Shown here piece by piece: positions 5,286-13,021 of a stretch of DNA of 64,000 nt. The stretch's first letter is position 1; each line of letters starts with the position of its first letter. The stretch lies in contig OY970288.1 of the NCBI GenBank assembly GCA_963716085.1, forward strand, positions 1,736,001 to 1,800,000, given 5' to 3'. A program made the translations under genes and the position numbers. Source of the DNA: Persicitalea sp963716085 (lineage in GTDB: Bacteria; Bacteroidota; Bacteroidia; Cytophagales; Spirosomataceae). Below the pieces are notes generated by a model. It was not told the origin of the DNA, did no database searches, and saw nothing but the letters and a program-made list of their open reading frames with translations.

Positions 5286-7442
5286 TCAATACTGATCCCG
5301 CGCACTTTGCTTGATGTCGCCCAACTCCACAGGCTCCAATTCCACGATTTTCTGTTTACTGGCCTTCTTTTCCTCAGGCATCTGCCACACCCCCGCATTC
5401 TGCATGGCCCAGGCGCTCAGAGCGTCGCGGTCGGTCGCACGGTTGTGCTCGTCCTTAGTGGCCACGGTGGCCAGCCCTGCCGCCATCTCATCGCTCAGCG
5501 CGTAGTCGGCCAGTTTAGCGGCTTTCCGCTTCCCGAGGGCCGCGTCGTTCTGCTTCCACTTCGCCAGTTCCTGGTACTGGGGATTCTTACCGTAAAGCTG
5601 AATCGCCTTCTGCTCCCGCAGGGTCGTCAGGTACTCGCCTTCGGGGCTGAACACCTCCACCTGGCTGTAATCCCAGGGATCGTGCCGCACCACCAGCTGC
5701 ACGCCGGGCCGCTGGTAGGTGTAGATGATCTCGAAATCCTCCGCCGGGAAATCGTAGCGGTAGCGCTCGTTGCGGGCCACGAATTCGATGCAGTTGTGCC
5801 GGATGCCCACCATCCGGGCTTCCCAGAACAGCAGCGCCACGTCGTGCGCCCCCACCGCCCGGCCCTCGCTGCCTTCCTGGCCGTCCTGGTAGCGCTCCCA
5901 TGGGGAGGCTTCCAGGGCCGCGTACCGCTTCGAGTAGTGGCTGTAAGGCGTGTCGTTGTAAGTCGCCACCAGGTCGGCGTGGCTCATCCACGCCTGGTCG
6001 AAGTCCCAGCCGTTGTCCAGCAGCTTTTTCCAGCTACGGGCGATGTACGCCTCCGTGGGGCGGGCGTTGGCCGTACCGGCCCGGATGCCCTGGCCGAGGT
6101 AGCCCGCGTGTTCCCCTTCAAATACTTGCTGTAAAGTGTAGAAACCCCGCTCCGCTGCTGCCTTGCCCGTGGCCACGCTGGTGCAGGTGAGCCGGATGCC
6201 CGCCCTGGTCAGCGCCCCCTCGTAGGGCAGGCCGTCGTCGCCGATGCCCCCGGCCAGGTAAGCCCAGCCCTTGGAGTTGCTGCCCGGAAACTGGTCGTAA
6301 CGCAGCTCCACCGGCAGGCGTCCCGTCACCTCTACGGCCATTTTCAGTGCCTGGCGGTAGGCGTTCTCGCTCTCGGCGTAGCCATACCAGTAGCCCAGGT
6401 ACGCGCCACTGTATACGTCGCGCACGGCCACGATGTACAGCGACTTGGTCACGATCTTGCCCCGCTTGTCGCGCAGGGGCTGTCCGTCGGCCCCTTTGGC
6501 CACGTGGCCCACCAGCTGCACCCGCGTGCCGTCCATTTCCCAGCAGTCGTCGGCGGCTTCGGCCCGCGCCAGCGGCGCACTGCGGCGCATCCGCTGCCGC
6601 AGCTTGTTGTTGAGGTCCCACTGCTTGTCGGCAGTCAGCAGCCGGGTGTCGCGCAGGAAGCCCGTCACCGTGCTTTCGCTGGGGCTGCCCTTGCCCCAGG
6701 CTGGGGCCAGGGCGCACACCCGGCGATAGGTGGCGCGGTCGTTTTGCAGCCGCCCGCTTAGTTTCAGGTGCAGCGCCACGGCCTGCCACCAGTTGTCGCG
6801 CAGCTTGCTGTTCGGCCCGGCGTTGCCCTGCCTCGGCAGCGTTATCACCGCCGTCAGCGGCTCACCTTTCAGGCCGTAGGCCATCACTTTCTCTTTCAGG
6901 CGGCTGGGGTTGGTCGGCAGGTACTTCTGGTAGAAGTAGTTCTTCCGCACCTTCGGCTGACGGAGCCAGGCCGCCACTTCGTTGCAGGGTTCGTAGGTCC
7001 GCCAGCTGGTCTCGCGCGTGCGGTACCACTGGGCCAGCACCTGCACCACGCCCGCCGCCCGCGCCAGGCACCGCGCCTGCCGGGGCGTCGCGCCCTCGTA
7101 CAGCCCCAGCCGCAGCTTGTAGCCATCCTCGCACACCGCCTCCACCTTATCCAGCAGCGAGTACCTCCTTTCCTCCTTTCCTGCTCTCCTCCCTTCCTCC
7201 TCTTTAAAGATGAGCCACTCATCCGGTTCCAGCCCGCCACACATCGCCGATCTGACCGCCTCCTGGTACTTAGTTGCCAGCGTGGCGTACCGCACCAGGC
7301 GGCGGCGGCGGTCTGCCGGATCAGCGATGGCCTGCCAGCGCGGAGAGTTGCGGTCGATGCCCGTCCAGACGGTACGCTCACCTATTCCCACGTCGGTGAG
7401 GTCGTCCACTTCGAGCCATATTTCGCCGTCGAGTCGCTGCAT
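5286..7442 (-). CDS. MuA-type DDE transposase
   Basis: A 718-residue protein, close to Mu A (663). Residues 1-250 hold DNA-binding regions. The rve/RNase H-like core starts near 290 with candidate catalytic acidic residues D304 (CWEMDGT), D383 (LRYDQFPG) and E431 (AAAERGFYT), in the D-D-E order and spacing of Mu A (269, 336, 392). A C-terminal beta-barrel follows (RYDFPAEDFEIIYTY, then HDPWDYSQVEVFSPEGEYL near 590-620). It cuts and joins the phage ends for integration and replicative transposition, working with the MuB-like ATPase. Residues 80-93 (KEEEGRRAGKEERR) are encoded by a short-unit repeat that also occurs in host DNA. Confidence 0.92.
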   Translation of the reverse strand: MQRLDGEIWLEVDDLTDVGIGERTVWTGIDRNSPRWQAIADPADRRRRLVRYATLATKYQEAVRSAMCGGLEPDEWLIFKEEEGRRAGKEERRYSLLDKVEAVCEDGYKLRLGLYEGATPRQARCLARAAGVVQVLAQWYRTRETSWRTYEPCNEVAAWLRQPKVRKNYFYQKYLPTNPSRLKEKVMAYGLKGEPLTAVITLPRQGNAGPNSKLRDNWWQAVALHLKLSGRLQNDRATYRRVCALAPAWGKGSPSESTVTGFLRDTRLLTADKQWDLNNKLRQRMRRSAPLARAEAADDCWEMDGTRVQLVGHVAKGADGQPLRDKRGKIVTKSLYIVAVRDVYSGAYLGYWYGYAESENAYRQALKMAVEVTGRLPVELRYDQFPGSNSKGWAYLAGGIGDDGLPYEGALTRAGIRLTCTSVATGKAAAERGFYTLQQVFEGEHAGYLGQGIRAGTANARPTEAYIARSWKKLLDNGWDFDQAWMSHADLVATYNDTPYSHYSKRYAALEASPWERYQDGQEGSEGRAVGAHDVALLFWEARMVGIRHNCIEFVARNERYRYDFPAEDFEIIYTYQRPGVQLVVRHDPWDYSQVEVFSPEGEYLTTLREQKAIQLYGKNPQYQELAKWKQNDAALGKRKAAKLADYALSDEMAAGLATVATKDEHNRATDRDALSAWAMQNAGVWQMPEEKKASKQKIVELEPVELGDIKQSARDQY
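7164..7205. repeat. GA-rich short-unit repeat inside the transposase gene
   Basis: Minus strand units AGGAGGAAAGG repeat in the transposase reading frame and encode residues 80-93. Almost the same units form the array at 48096-48174 in host DNA, where they encode the tail of another protein. Confidence 0.6.
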
Positions 7443-7443
7443 A

Positions 7444-7635
7444 TCAGGCCTTTTGCTTTTTTAGTTGCCGTTCCAGCCGCTCTCGGTTCGCGATCAGCGC
7501 CCGCGCCGTGTCGCGCACCTTCTGGCTGTTGCGCGTGCCGTAGAGCGTCTTCTTCACCAGCGTGTAGCTCACGCCCGCCAGCCGCGCCACCTCCATCATG
7601 TCGCCGTGTTTCAGCTTGTCCCGTAGCTCGTTCAT
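7444..7635 (-). CDS. Ner/Cro-like small HTH regulator
   Basis: The ATG at 7635 gives 63 residues. Residues 8-40 (LKHGDMMEVARLAGVSYTLVKKTLYGTRNS) read as a helix-turn-helix: acidic first helix, AGVS turn, recognition helix. The basic C-terminus (RERLERQLKKQKA) could contact DNA. As the first gene of the early operon, divergent from a rightward unit, it occupies the place of Mu ner, which represses early and repressor promoters. The stop is immediately upstream of the transposase ATG. Confidence 0.65.
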   Translation of the reverse strand: MNELRDKLKHGDMMEVARLAGVSYTLVKKTLYGTRNSQKVRDTARALIANRERLERQLKKQKA

Positions 7636-7651
7636 CGTCTTGTAGTTACTA

Positions 7652-7683
7652 TTTGAAAAAAACAGGGGGAGGGCGTACTTTTG
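7652..7683 (+). promoter_or_regulatory. Bacteroidota-type promoter reading right
   Basis: TTTG (7652-7655), 20 bp, TACTTTTG (7676-7683) matches the TTG-N19-21-TAnnTTTG consensus. It lies about 45 bp before the ATG at 7730 and next to the inverted operator. Confidence 0.6.
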
Positions 7684-7708
7684 GAAATTCTCACAAACCA
7701 ATTTCCAA
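7681..7708. promoter_or_regulatory. Candidate operator in the divergent control region
   Basis: Inverted repeat TTGGAAATT (7681-7689) and AATTTCCAA (7700-7708) with a 10-bp spacer, overlapping the start region of the rightward promoter. Related TTCCAA/TTGGAA palindromes occur at 8472-8492 and 8569-8587, so it is a likely repressor or Ner target. Confidence 0.55.
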
Positions 7709-7729
7709 CCCCTTACCCCTGTATGCCTT

Positions 7730-8158
7730 ATGTCATCACTTACTACCTTCGAACTCACAGACTCCGTACTTTACACCACGCTTTTCTGTGAAGTCAAAGC
7801 CGATGGCGCAATAGAGCATGATGCCCTTCGTCGCGTCATCGACACCCGCTTTGAGGCGTTTTGCCGCGCCTATGTGCTGCCCGCTCCTATCGCCGACCAC
7901 ACCGAAAAGCTCGTTTTTCGCTTCACTATCGAGTTAGGGCCAATCCACCTTTACCGCCTCTTGGCCATTATCCATGCTTTCGACTTTTTCAAGGGTCAGT
8001 TCGAAACCATTTATAAGGTGGGCTACAACGTCCGATGCCAGCTCAATACAGGCTTCGACGAAGATCTTCCGCCGAGTACATCGGCACATCATCCTTATTA
8101 TCCCGAGGATGCCCCTTTGTTTCCCATTGATCCTGATTTTTCAGAGGATACTCCTTAA
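7730..8158 (+). CDS. Hypothetical rightward phage protein (142 aa)
   Basis: A 142-residue protein with an ordered-looking N-terminal 110 residues (LGPIHLYRLLAIIHAFDFF) and a Pro/Asp-rich tail. It is directly preceded by a consensus promoter and operator-like repeat, which argues for expression in the lysogen alongside the repressor. Its 3' end overlaps, antiparallel, the 3' end of the gene at 8043. Family not recognised. Confidence 0.6.
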   Translation: MSSLTTFELTDSVLYTTLFCEVKADGAIEHDALRRVIDTRFEAFCRAYVLPAPIADHTEKLVFRFTIELGPIHLYRLLAIIHAFDFFKGQFETIYKVGYNVRCQLNTGFDEDLPPSTSAHHPYYPEDAPLFPIDPDFSEDTP

Positions 8159-8396
8159 TCCCGTCCACATCGTTTGTGGTTGGTTTGTCCACTTGTACGG
8201 CGCGAGCTCCTGAGTTCGCCATTCGAAGAAGAGAATCAATAAGTTTCGATTCTATGTCATCAATGCCTTCCGCTTCTTTGAGCTTGGCGGCTCTTTCGCG
8301 CCAGGGCTTGTTGAAGTGGTTGGCCAGTGCCACACCACCCAGGTAACCCAGCACTTGGCCAATGGCTATGGCCGCAATAATCTCAGTTGTCGTCAT
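8043..8396 (-). CDS. Small membrane protein in the phage control region
   Basis: The ATG at 8396 gives 117 residues: one hydrophobic segment (residues 3-24, TTEIIAAIAIGQVLGYLGG) followed by a charged tail. Its 3' end overlaps the opposite-strand gene at 7730 by 116 bp. Family unknown; membrane proteins placed next to repressors often affect superinfection, but nothing in the sequence proves this here. Confidence 0.45.
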   Translation of the reverse strand: MTTTEIIAAIAIGQVLGYLGGVALANHFNKPWRERAAKLKEAEGIDDIESKLIDSLLRMANSGARAVQVDKPTTNDVDGIKEYPLKNQDQWETKGHPRDNKDDVPMYSAEDLRRSLY

Positions 8397-8429
8397 CGCT
8401 TTACCGTTTAATAAGTTTGGTTCCTTATA

Positions 8430-8462
8430 TTTGCTTCTAGTCCCCCTATTGAGGTACGTTTG
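8430..8462 (+). promoter_or_regulatory. Promoter of the phage repressor
   Basis: TTTG (8430-8433), 21 bp, TACGTTTG (8455-8462) fits the Bacteroidota consensus and ends 36 bp before the repressor ATG. A second TAnnTTTG at 8426-8433 has no clear upstream box. Confidence 0.6.
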
Positions 8463-8471
8463 CAAAGGAAG

Positions 8472-8492
8472 TCCAATAATTCTGGAATTCCA
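8472..8492. promoter_or_regulatory. Candidate autoregulatory operator upstream of the repressor
   Basis: TCCA...TGGA (8472-8486) and palindrome TGGAATTCCA (8483-8492) lie just after the repressor promoter. A longer palindrome TTTCCAAATTAATTGGAAA is at 8569-8587 inside the gene. These share half-sites with the operator at 7681-7708. Confidence 0.45.
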
Positions 8493-8498
8493 AAATAA

Positions 8499-9029
8499 AT
8501 GGAAAAAATATTTTTAGGAGAGAATTTGAAGCTGCTCAGAAGTGAGTTTGGGCTAAATCAGGCCGATATTTCCAAATTAATTGGAAAGAAGGGGAGCATT
8601 ATAGGTACTTATGAGAGTGGAACAAGCAAACCGCCACTTGAAAGCCTGATAACAATTTCCAATTATTTTGGAGTTGATATAGATTCGCTTGTTAGAAAAG
8701 ATTTGTCGGAGATTTGCACATTTCGAAGAGACGAAGAAGGAAATGTAGTAGTAAAATGTAGTAGTAATTGTAGTAGTGATTCCAAAAGTGAAGAATCACT
8801 ACTACAAATTGAAAATTGCACGAATCGAAGCGAGCAGAAGGAAAATGGGTACCTAATTGCGGTACCTAATTCCAAAAGTGAAGAATTAGGTGGACAAATG
8901 GCCGCTGAACCCATAGCAGGTTATTATCCTTACCGAGCGCCGGAGGTAATCATGCTCATGCAGGAGCGCATAGAGGCATTAGAGAAGAGAATGCAGAAGA
9001 TAGAAGATAAAAAAAGCCCTGACAAGTGA
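8499..9029 (+). CDS. Phage cI-type HTH repressor
   Basis: A 176-residue XRE-family protein. Residues 7-62 form the HTH (LKLLRSEFGLNQADISKLIG, then GTYESGTSKPPLESLITISNYFGV). Residues 80-130 are a low-complexity linker built from repeated DNA, with SKSEE twice. The C-terminus (residues 150-172, VIMLMQERIEALEKRMQKIED) is a predicted coiled coil for oligomerisation. No LexA-type peptidase motif is visible, so SOS self-cleavage is not predicted. It is the outermost regulator, divergent from the lytic operon, and is expected to hold the prophage silent through TTCCAA-type operators. Confidence 0.8.
   Translation: MEKIFLGENLKLLRSEFGLNQADISKLIGKKGSIIGTYESGTSKPPLESLITISNYFGVDIDSLVRKDLSEICTFRRDEEGNVVVKCSSNCSSDSKSEESLLQIENCTNRSEQKENGYLIAVPNSKSEELGGQMAAEPIAGYYPYRAPEVIMLMQERIEALEKRMQKIEDKKSPDK
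8744..8805. repeat. Tandem units and hairpin 1 within the repressor gene
   Basis: Three TGTAGTAGT-type units lead into a 13-bp perfect inverted repeat (8770-8782 and 8793-8805) around the 10-nt loop CAAAAGTGAA. Confidence 0.65.
8847..8891. repeat. Tandem units and hairpin 2 within the repressor gene
   Basis: Two GGTACCTAATT units lead into a 9-bp inverted repeat (8864-8872 and 8883-8891) around the same 10-nt loop CAAAAGTGAA as in hairpin 1, although the arms are unrelated in sequence. Confidence 0.65.
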
Positions 9030-9043
9030 ATGTCAGGGCTTTA
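9010..9043. terminator. Terminator after the repressor gene
   Basis: AAAGCCCTGACA and TGTCAGGGCTTT form a 12-bp stem with a 6-nt loop across the repressor stop codon. It is symmetric enough to end both the repressor and the converging lipoprotein transcript. Confidence 0.8.
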
Positions 9044-9061
9044 AATGTGTATTTTGTGGAG

Positions 9062-9514
9062 CTATTTGTACGGAAATGGCTCATATTCACCGAAACCAAC
9101 CGTAGCGATCAAACCGTCGCCTACCTTCTGCCAGTTGCCGTTTTTCTTCTTCCACGCTGCCTGAGCCTTCACCATCTTCTGATAATTGCCCCCGTAGCGA
9201 AGATCAGGGTTGGTAAAATTGGTTCTACTGTACGCATGGAGGTCATAAGCAGCCTTATTCTTGTAAAAATAGGCCATGTTGCAATTCTCACCGCAATTTT
9301 CCGCCACCGCCTGCAAAGCGGCCTCTTTATTGAAAAATTCCGGCTCCTGCACCAGCAGCGCCACATTTATGGCATTACCAGCCTGCCAACGTTCCAATAC
9401 CTGCACGGCAATAGGCTCACCACGCCCCTCACGCCCTGCCGAGGCGCTTTTTTTCTCCGAACACGCCACTACGAGCAGGATCGCAACCGCAGCCAACAAA
9501 ATAAGAGTCTTCAT
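9062..9514 (-). CDS. Phage-borne lipoprotein, cargo candidate
   Basis: The ATG at 9514 gives 150 residues with a lipoprotein signal (MKTLILLAAVAILLVVAC; cleavage before Cys18). The mature part has a Cys pair (ENCGENC) and a Trp/Lys-rich C-terminal half; no family recognised. It lies alone between the repressor and the phage end, ends at its own bidirectional terminator, and is not part of the early operon. Such outer-end genes in Mu-like phages are usually expressed in lysogens and alter the host surface, but a superinfection-exclusion role here is inference. Confidence 0.75.
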   Translation of the reverse strand: MKTLILLAAVAILLVVACSEKKSASAGREGRGEPIAVQVLERWQAGNAINVALLVQEPEFFNKEAALQAVAENCGENCNMAYFYKNKAAYDLHAYSRTNFTNPDLRYGGNYQKMVKAQAAWKKKNGNWQKVGDGLIATVGFGEYEPFPYK

Positions 9515-9721
9515 ATCCATATTTAAAGATGAAATTTTCGGCAAAATGCTAAATCCCGGATAAAAACCGTTTAAAAGCCAGGTAAATATTATAGCTCAAT
9601 GCTACTTTTTTACATTTGGAACGCACGAGCAAAAATCACAAATTGTGGATAACTCGCTAAAAATCAATCATTTTTCGACAAAAATATAAATAGCATTCTT
9701 TACTTTTGGTTCTACCCCTCA
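9515..9721. other. Phage outer end, non-coding
   Basis: About 200 bp without a gene, clearly AT-richer than the flanks. It holds two related boxes, TACATTTGGAAC (9611) and TACTTTTGGTTC (9701), the second close to the end, also resembling TACTTTTGGAA at 7676 in the control region. They could be transposase-binding sites, but the TAnnTTTG core also matches promoter -7 boxes. CA at 9720-9721 is the proposed end. Confidence 0.5.
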
Positions 9722-11744
9722 ATCAACGCCAACATCCGGGCCGAGGGAAAAACCGAGGGCGTGTCCACCAACGAGCAGGGGGCTTACGCCATCACGCTGC
9801 CCGCCGGAACCCACACCGTCACGTTCACGCACGTGGGCTACGAAGACGTGGTCAGGAAAATTACCCTCGACCGGAAGCTGTACTCGGTCTTCAATTCCGA
9901 CGCGGTGGACGGGCTGACCATCTACAAGGGCGGCACGCCCGCCCGCTTCGGGGGGCCGGGGCGCCTCGGTGCTGGACGTGCGGATGCGGGAGAGCAATTT
10001 CGACCAGCTTCGGGCCAAGCTGAGCGTGGGACTCATCACCTCCAAGTTTTCGCTCGAAGCCCCGGTCATCCAGAACAAACTCTCGGTTTTCGTGTCCGGG
10101 CGGGCCACCAAGCTGAGCGTGGGCAGCCTCTACGACCGGATGTCGCGGGGGAAAGATATCATCTCGAAAGACCCCAAGGCCGTGGCCGTGGCGGGCAAGG
10201 GAAACACTGACAACTACACGTTTTTCGACTCCTACGAAAGCTGGCTGGACCTGAACGGCAAGGTTATTTACAAAATCAATGACAGGAACAGCCTGTTCAT
10301 ATCGGGTTATTATGGCCAGGATAAGGCCATTACGGCGGGCGGCTTCACCGACTGGGGCAACCGCGCCGCCTCGCTGCGCTGGGAGCGCAATCTCAACGCC
10401 CGGCTGCTGTCCAACACCTCGCTCATCCACAGCAGCTACTACACCCACGGCGACGGCGGACAGTATATTTTCAAATCGGGCATCACCACCAACAGTCTTC
10501 GGCAAGAGTTCTCGTTTTTCCCCAACGACCGCCACGACCTGCGGTTCGGGTTCCAGACCGAGTACCAGGACTTCAACCACGGCTCGCTGAACGACACCGA
10601 GGCCGCCGACAGAGCGGGCAAGTTCATGCCGCTCATGCAGGGGCTGGAAACGGCCTTCTACGCCGAAAACACCCAAAAAATCACCGCCCGCCTGTCGGCC
10701 AACTACGGCCTACGCTACTCGCTGTACCACCGCCTGGGGCCGGGCGACAGCTTCATCTATGACGCCGAATCGAACGAACCCCTGAGCAAGACGCCGCACC
10801 CGAAGCAGACGGACGTGATGGCGTTTCACCACAACCTCGAGCCGCGCCTGGCCCTGACCTACCTGCTCGGCGAGCGGAGTTCGGTCAAAGCTTCCTACAA
10901 CCGCAACGCGCAGTACCTGCGGCTGATGACGCTGGGGGCTGAAATCGAGTGGTACGACATCTGGATGCCCAGCACCGAAAACATCCGGCCCATGCTCACC
11001 GACCAGGTCGCGCTGGGGTACTTCCACAATTTCCTGGACAACCAAATCAAGTTCTCGGCGGAGACCTACTACAAAAAGCTGAACGGCGCAGCAGATTTCG
11101 AGGATGGGCTGCACAACTACCTGGTCAGCAACCTGGAAGCCTACGTGGCCACGGGCGTGGGCCGCAGCTACGGTCTGGAAGTGTCGGTGGAAAAACCCGA
11201 CGGACGTTTCAATGGGCGCGTGAGCTACAACCTGGGCCACAGCCAGTACAAAATCGACGTCATCAACCAGGGCCGCTGGTACAACAATATGTTCGACAAG
11301 ACCCACAACCTGTCGGTCATCGCCAGCTACGAGCTCCTGAAAAACCTGACCCTTTCCAGCACGTTCATTTTCTCGACGGGCCGCCCCATCACGCTGCCGG
11401 AGTCGTTCTACTACGTGAGTGGTGTGCCGTTCCCCTACTGGGAGGGGCGCAACAAGTACCGCCTCCCCGACTACCACCGCCTGGATTTCGGCCTGAAGTA
11501 CGAACCCGATTTCTTGAAAATAAACCTAAAAAGGAACAGCCGGACGCTGAAAACCGGACTCGACCTGTCGTTTTACAATGTTTATAACCGCCGGAATGTG
11601 AACACGATTGGTTTCAGCGTCGCCAAGGGTAATTCGGGCAAAGGCCCGGCGGCGGGCACCACTGACGCCTCCCGCATTTTCCAGCCTTACGGCGTGAGTA
11701 TTTACGGCTTCATGCCCAGTTTTTCCGTTAATGTGAAATTTTAA
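9722..11744 (+). pseudogene. TonB-dependent receptor, disrupted
   Basis: Outer-membrane receptor with an N-terminal carboxypeptidase-like regulatory domain (from 9722: INANIRAEGKTEGVSTNEQG) and a C-terminal 22-strand barrel ending in VNVKF. Three defects are visible. The signal peptide and domain start are missing where the prophage begins. At about 9886-9890 the regulatory domain (KITLDRKLY) jumps straight to the plug-domain end (SVFNSDAVDGLTIYKGG), so roughly 150 plug residues are gone. At the six-G run 9950-9955 the frame shifts: one G fewer restores GGRGASVLDVRM. The barrel frame (from about 9960) is open to 11744. It pairs with the DUF4249 lipoprotein downstream. Confidence 0.88.
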
Positions 11745-11748
11745 TTTT

Positions 11749-12870
11749 ATGAAAAAATATACTGTCGTTTTCTTGGTTCTGCTGCTCGGGAATATGCTGC
11801 TTTCCTGCACCGAAGGCTTTCATGACAAGGTCGTTCCCGTGAATATCGGGGTGGATAATTTGGGGCGGATTTTGGTCATTAACGGCAAAATCGAGCAGGA
11901 TTCGACCGCGCTGGTGCAGCTCAGCTACTCGGAGGACATCGACGCCACCGTCACGACGCCCAGGGTGTACGAGAAAAACGCGCTCGTCACGCTGACCACG
12001 GCGGACGGCAAGAGTGAAACATTGAAATACTGGAAAGACGGCTGGTACTACGGGCGGACCCTGCGGGGCGAAGTGAATAATACCTACACCCTGTCGGTTA
12101 AAATAGACCAGCGGGTCTATACTGCCATGTCAAAAATGTCCCCTGCACCGGGTTATCGCGATGCCTGGGTGACTGAGGTGAAGTACGAGGGGAAGGCGGG
12201 ATACGTGGGTTACAGCGACGAATGGCGCGTGTTCGACCCGGTCGAAACCCGCGACCGCTACCTGTTCGAGTGGTGGCGCAACGGCGTCCACGACGTGCGG
12301 CGCGACTGGAGCATCGACGACGACCGCGTGGTCAACTCCGAGGGAAGCCTGCGGCTGTTCAATGTCACCGCCGACCTGCTGCCCAACGAATACACGGTAC
12401 TTCAGGCCGCCCGCATCGACAAGCTCACTTACGACTATTACAATATGTACGAGAAGATTGTGCGCGGCATCGTGGGCGTCAGTTCCCAGACGCCCTATAA
12501 CCCGGTATCGAACTTCGGGCCGGGCACCATCGGCAACTTCCGGGCAGTGTCCTTCTCAGCCATCGCCCTATTGACACCGCCCGCCCTGGCGGTCAGCAGC
12601 AAGAACGGGCAGGTCTTGGTGGCCTTCGACCTTAATCCTTTCTTCAAAAAGTACCACCTGTACTGGGACACCAAGCCCGGCATCACGCTGAAATCCAGTA
12701 AAATCGAGAACATCGCTTTCACCACTCAGGGCAAGGGCGCGTTGTTCACCCACGAAACCGTCAAGCCGGGGACGCCGCTCTACTACCGGGTTCAGGTCGA
12801 GGATGCCGCCGGGAACGTGTCTATTTTGTCGCCGGAGGCCAGTGTGGGTGGTGGCGCGGGCGGGAAGTAG
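11749..12870 (+). CDS. DUF4249 family lipoprotein
   Basis: 373 residues with a lipoprotein signal (residues 1-20, LLGNMLLSC). Residues 25-290 follow the DUF4249 pattern: LVINGKIEQD strand, then an Ig-like fold with ALVTLTTADGK and YTLSVKI. The C-terminal 80 residues look like a fibronectin-type domain (YHLYWDT...YYRVQVEDAAGNVS). DUF4249 proteins are encoded next to TonB receptors and probably act as surface partners in import. Here the gene starts 4 bp after the receptor stop, so it was its operon partner. With the receptor broken and the promoter cut off by the prophage, it may be unexpressed. Confidence 0.85.
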   Translation: MKKYTVVFLVLLLGNMLLSCTEGFHDKVVPVNIGVDNLGRILVINGKIEQDSTALVQLSYSEDIDATVTTPRVYEKNALVTLTTADGKSETLKYWKDGWYYGRTLRGEVNNTYTLSVKIDQRVYTAMSKMSPAPGYRDAWVTEVKYEGKAGYVGYSDEWRVFDPVETRDRYLFEWWRNGVHDVRRDWSIDDDRVVNSEGSLRLFNVTADLLPNEYTVLQAARIDKLTYDYYNMYEKIVRGIVGVSSQTPYNPVSNFGPGTIGNFRAVSFSAIALLTPPALAVSSKNGQVLVAFDLNPFFKKYHLYWDTKPGITLKSSKIENIAFTTQGKGALFTHETVKPGTPLYYRVQVEDAAGNVSILSPEASVGGGAGGK

Positions 12871-12989
12871 GGTTTGTCATTGAGTGCCGAAACCCTCAAC
12901 TTTTTCATCGCGCTATGTCTTCACAAAATCACCTGTCCGACAAGCCAGCAAACTTTTAGTCGAGGGAATGGGTTGGATTTATGTAAAGT

Positions 12990-13007
12990 GTCGGTAATAT
13001 TACTGAC
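12990..13007. promoter_or_regulatory. Palindromic operator of the RES-Xre pair
   Basis: GTCGGTAATATTACTGAC, an 18-bp palindrome with one mismatched pair, 15 bp before the antitoxin ATG. Xre antitoxins usually autorepress from such sites. Confidence 0.6.
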
Positions 13008-13021
13008 AAAATGTTATTGTC

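Larger units (their letters stand above)
1..9721 (-). mobile_element. Left part of a Mu-like transposable prophage
   Basis: Gene order matches the early region of transposable phages: repressor at the outer end, then a divergent Ner-like regulator, MuA-type transposase, MuB-type ATPase, small early genes, Gam-like and GemA-like genes. The operon is read leftward, so the outer (c-repressor) end is on the right. The right boundary is placed at 9721 because the flanking sequence from 9722 resumes in the middle of a TonB-receptor regulatory domain, and the bases at 9720-9721 are CA, as expected for a TG...CA ended element. Late genes (mor, head, tail) and the other end lie outside the window. Phage identity is well supported; the exact end base is inferred from one side only. 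Confidence 0.85.
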
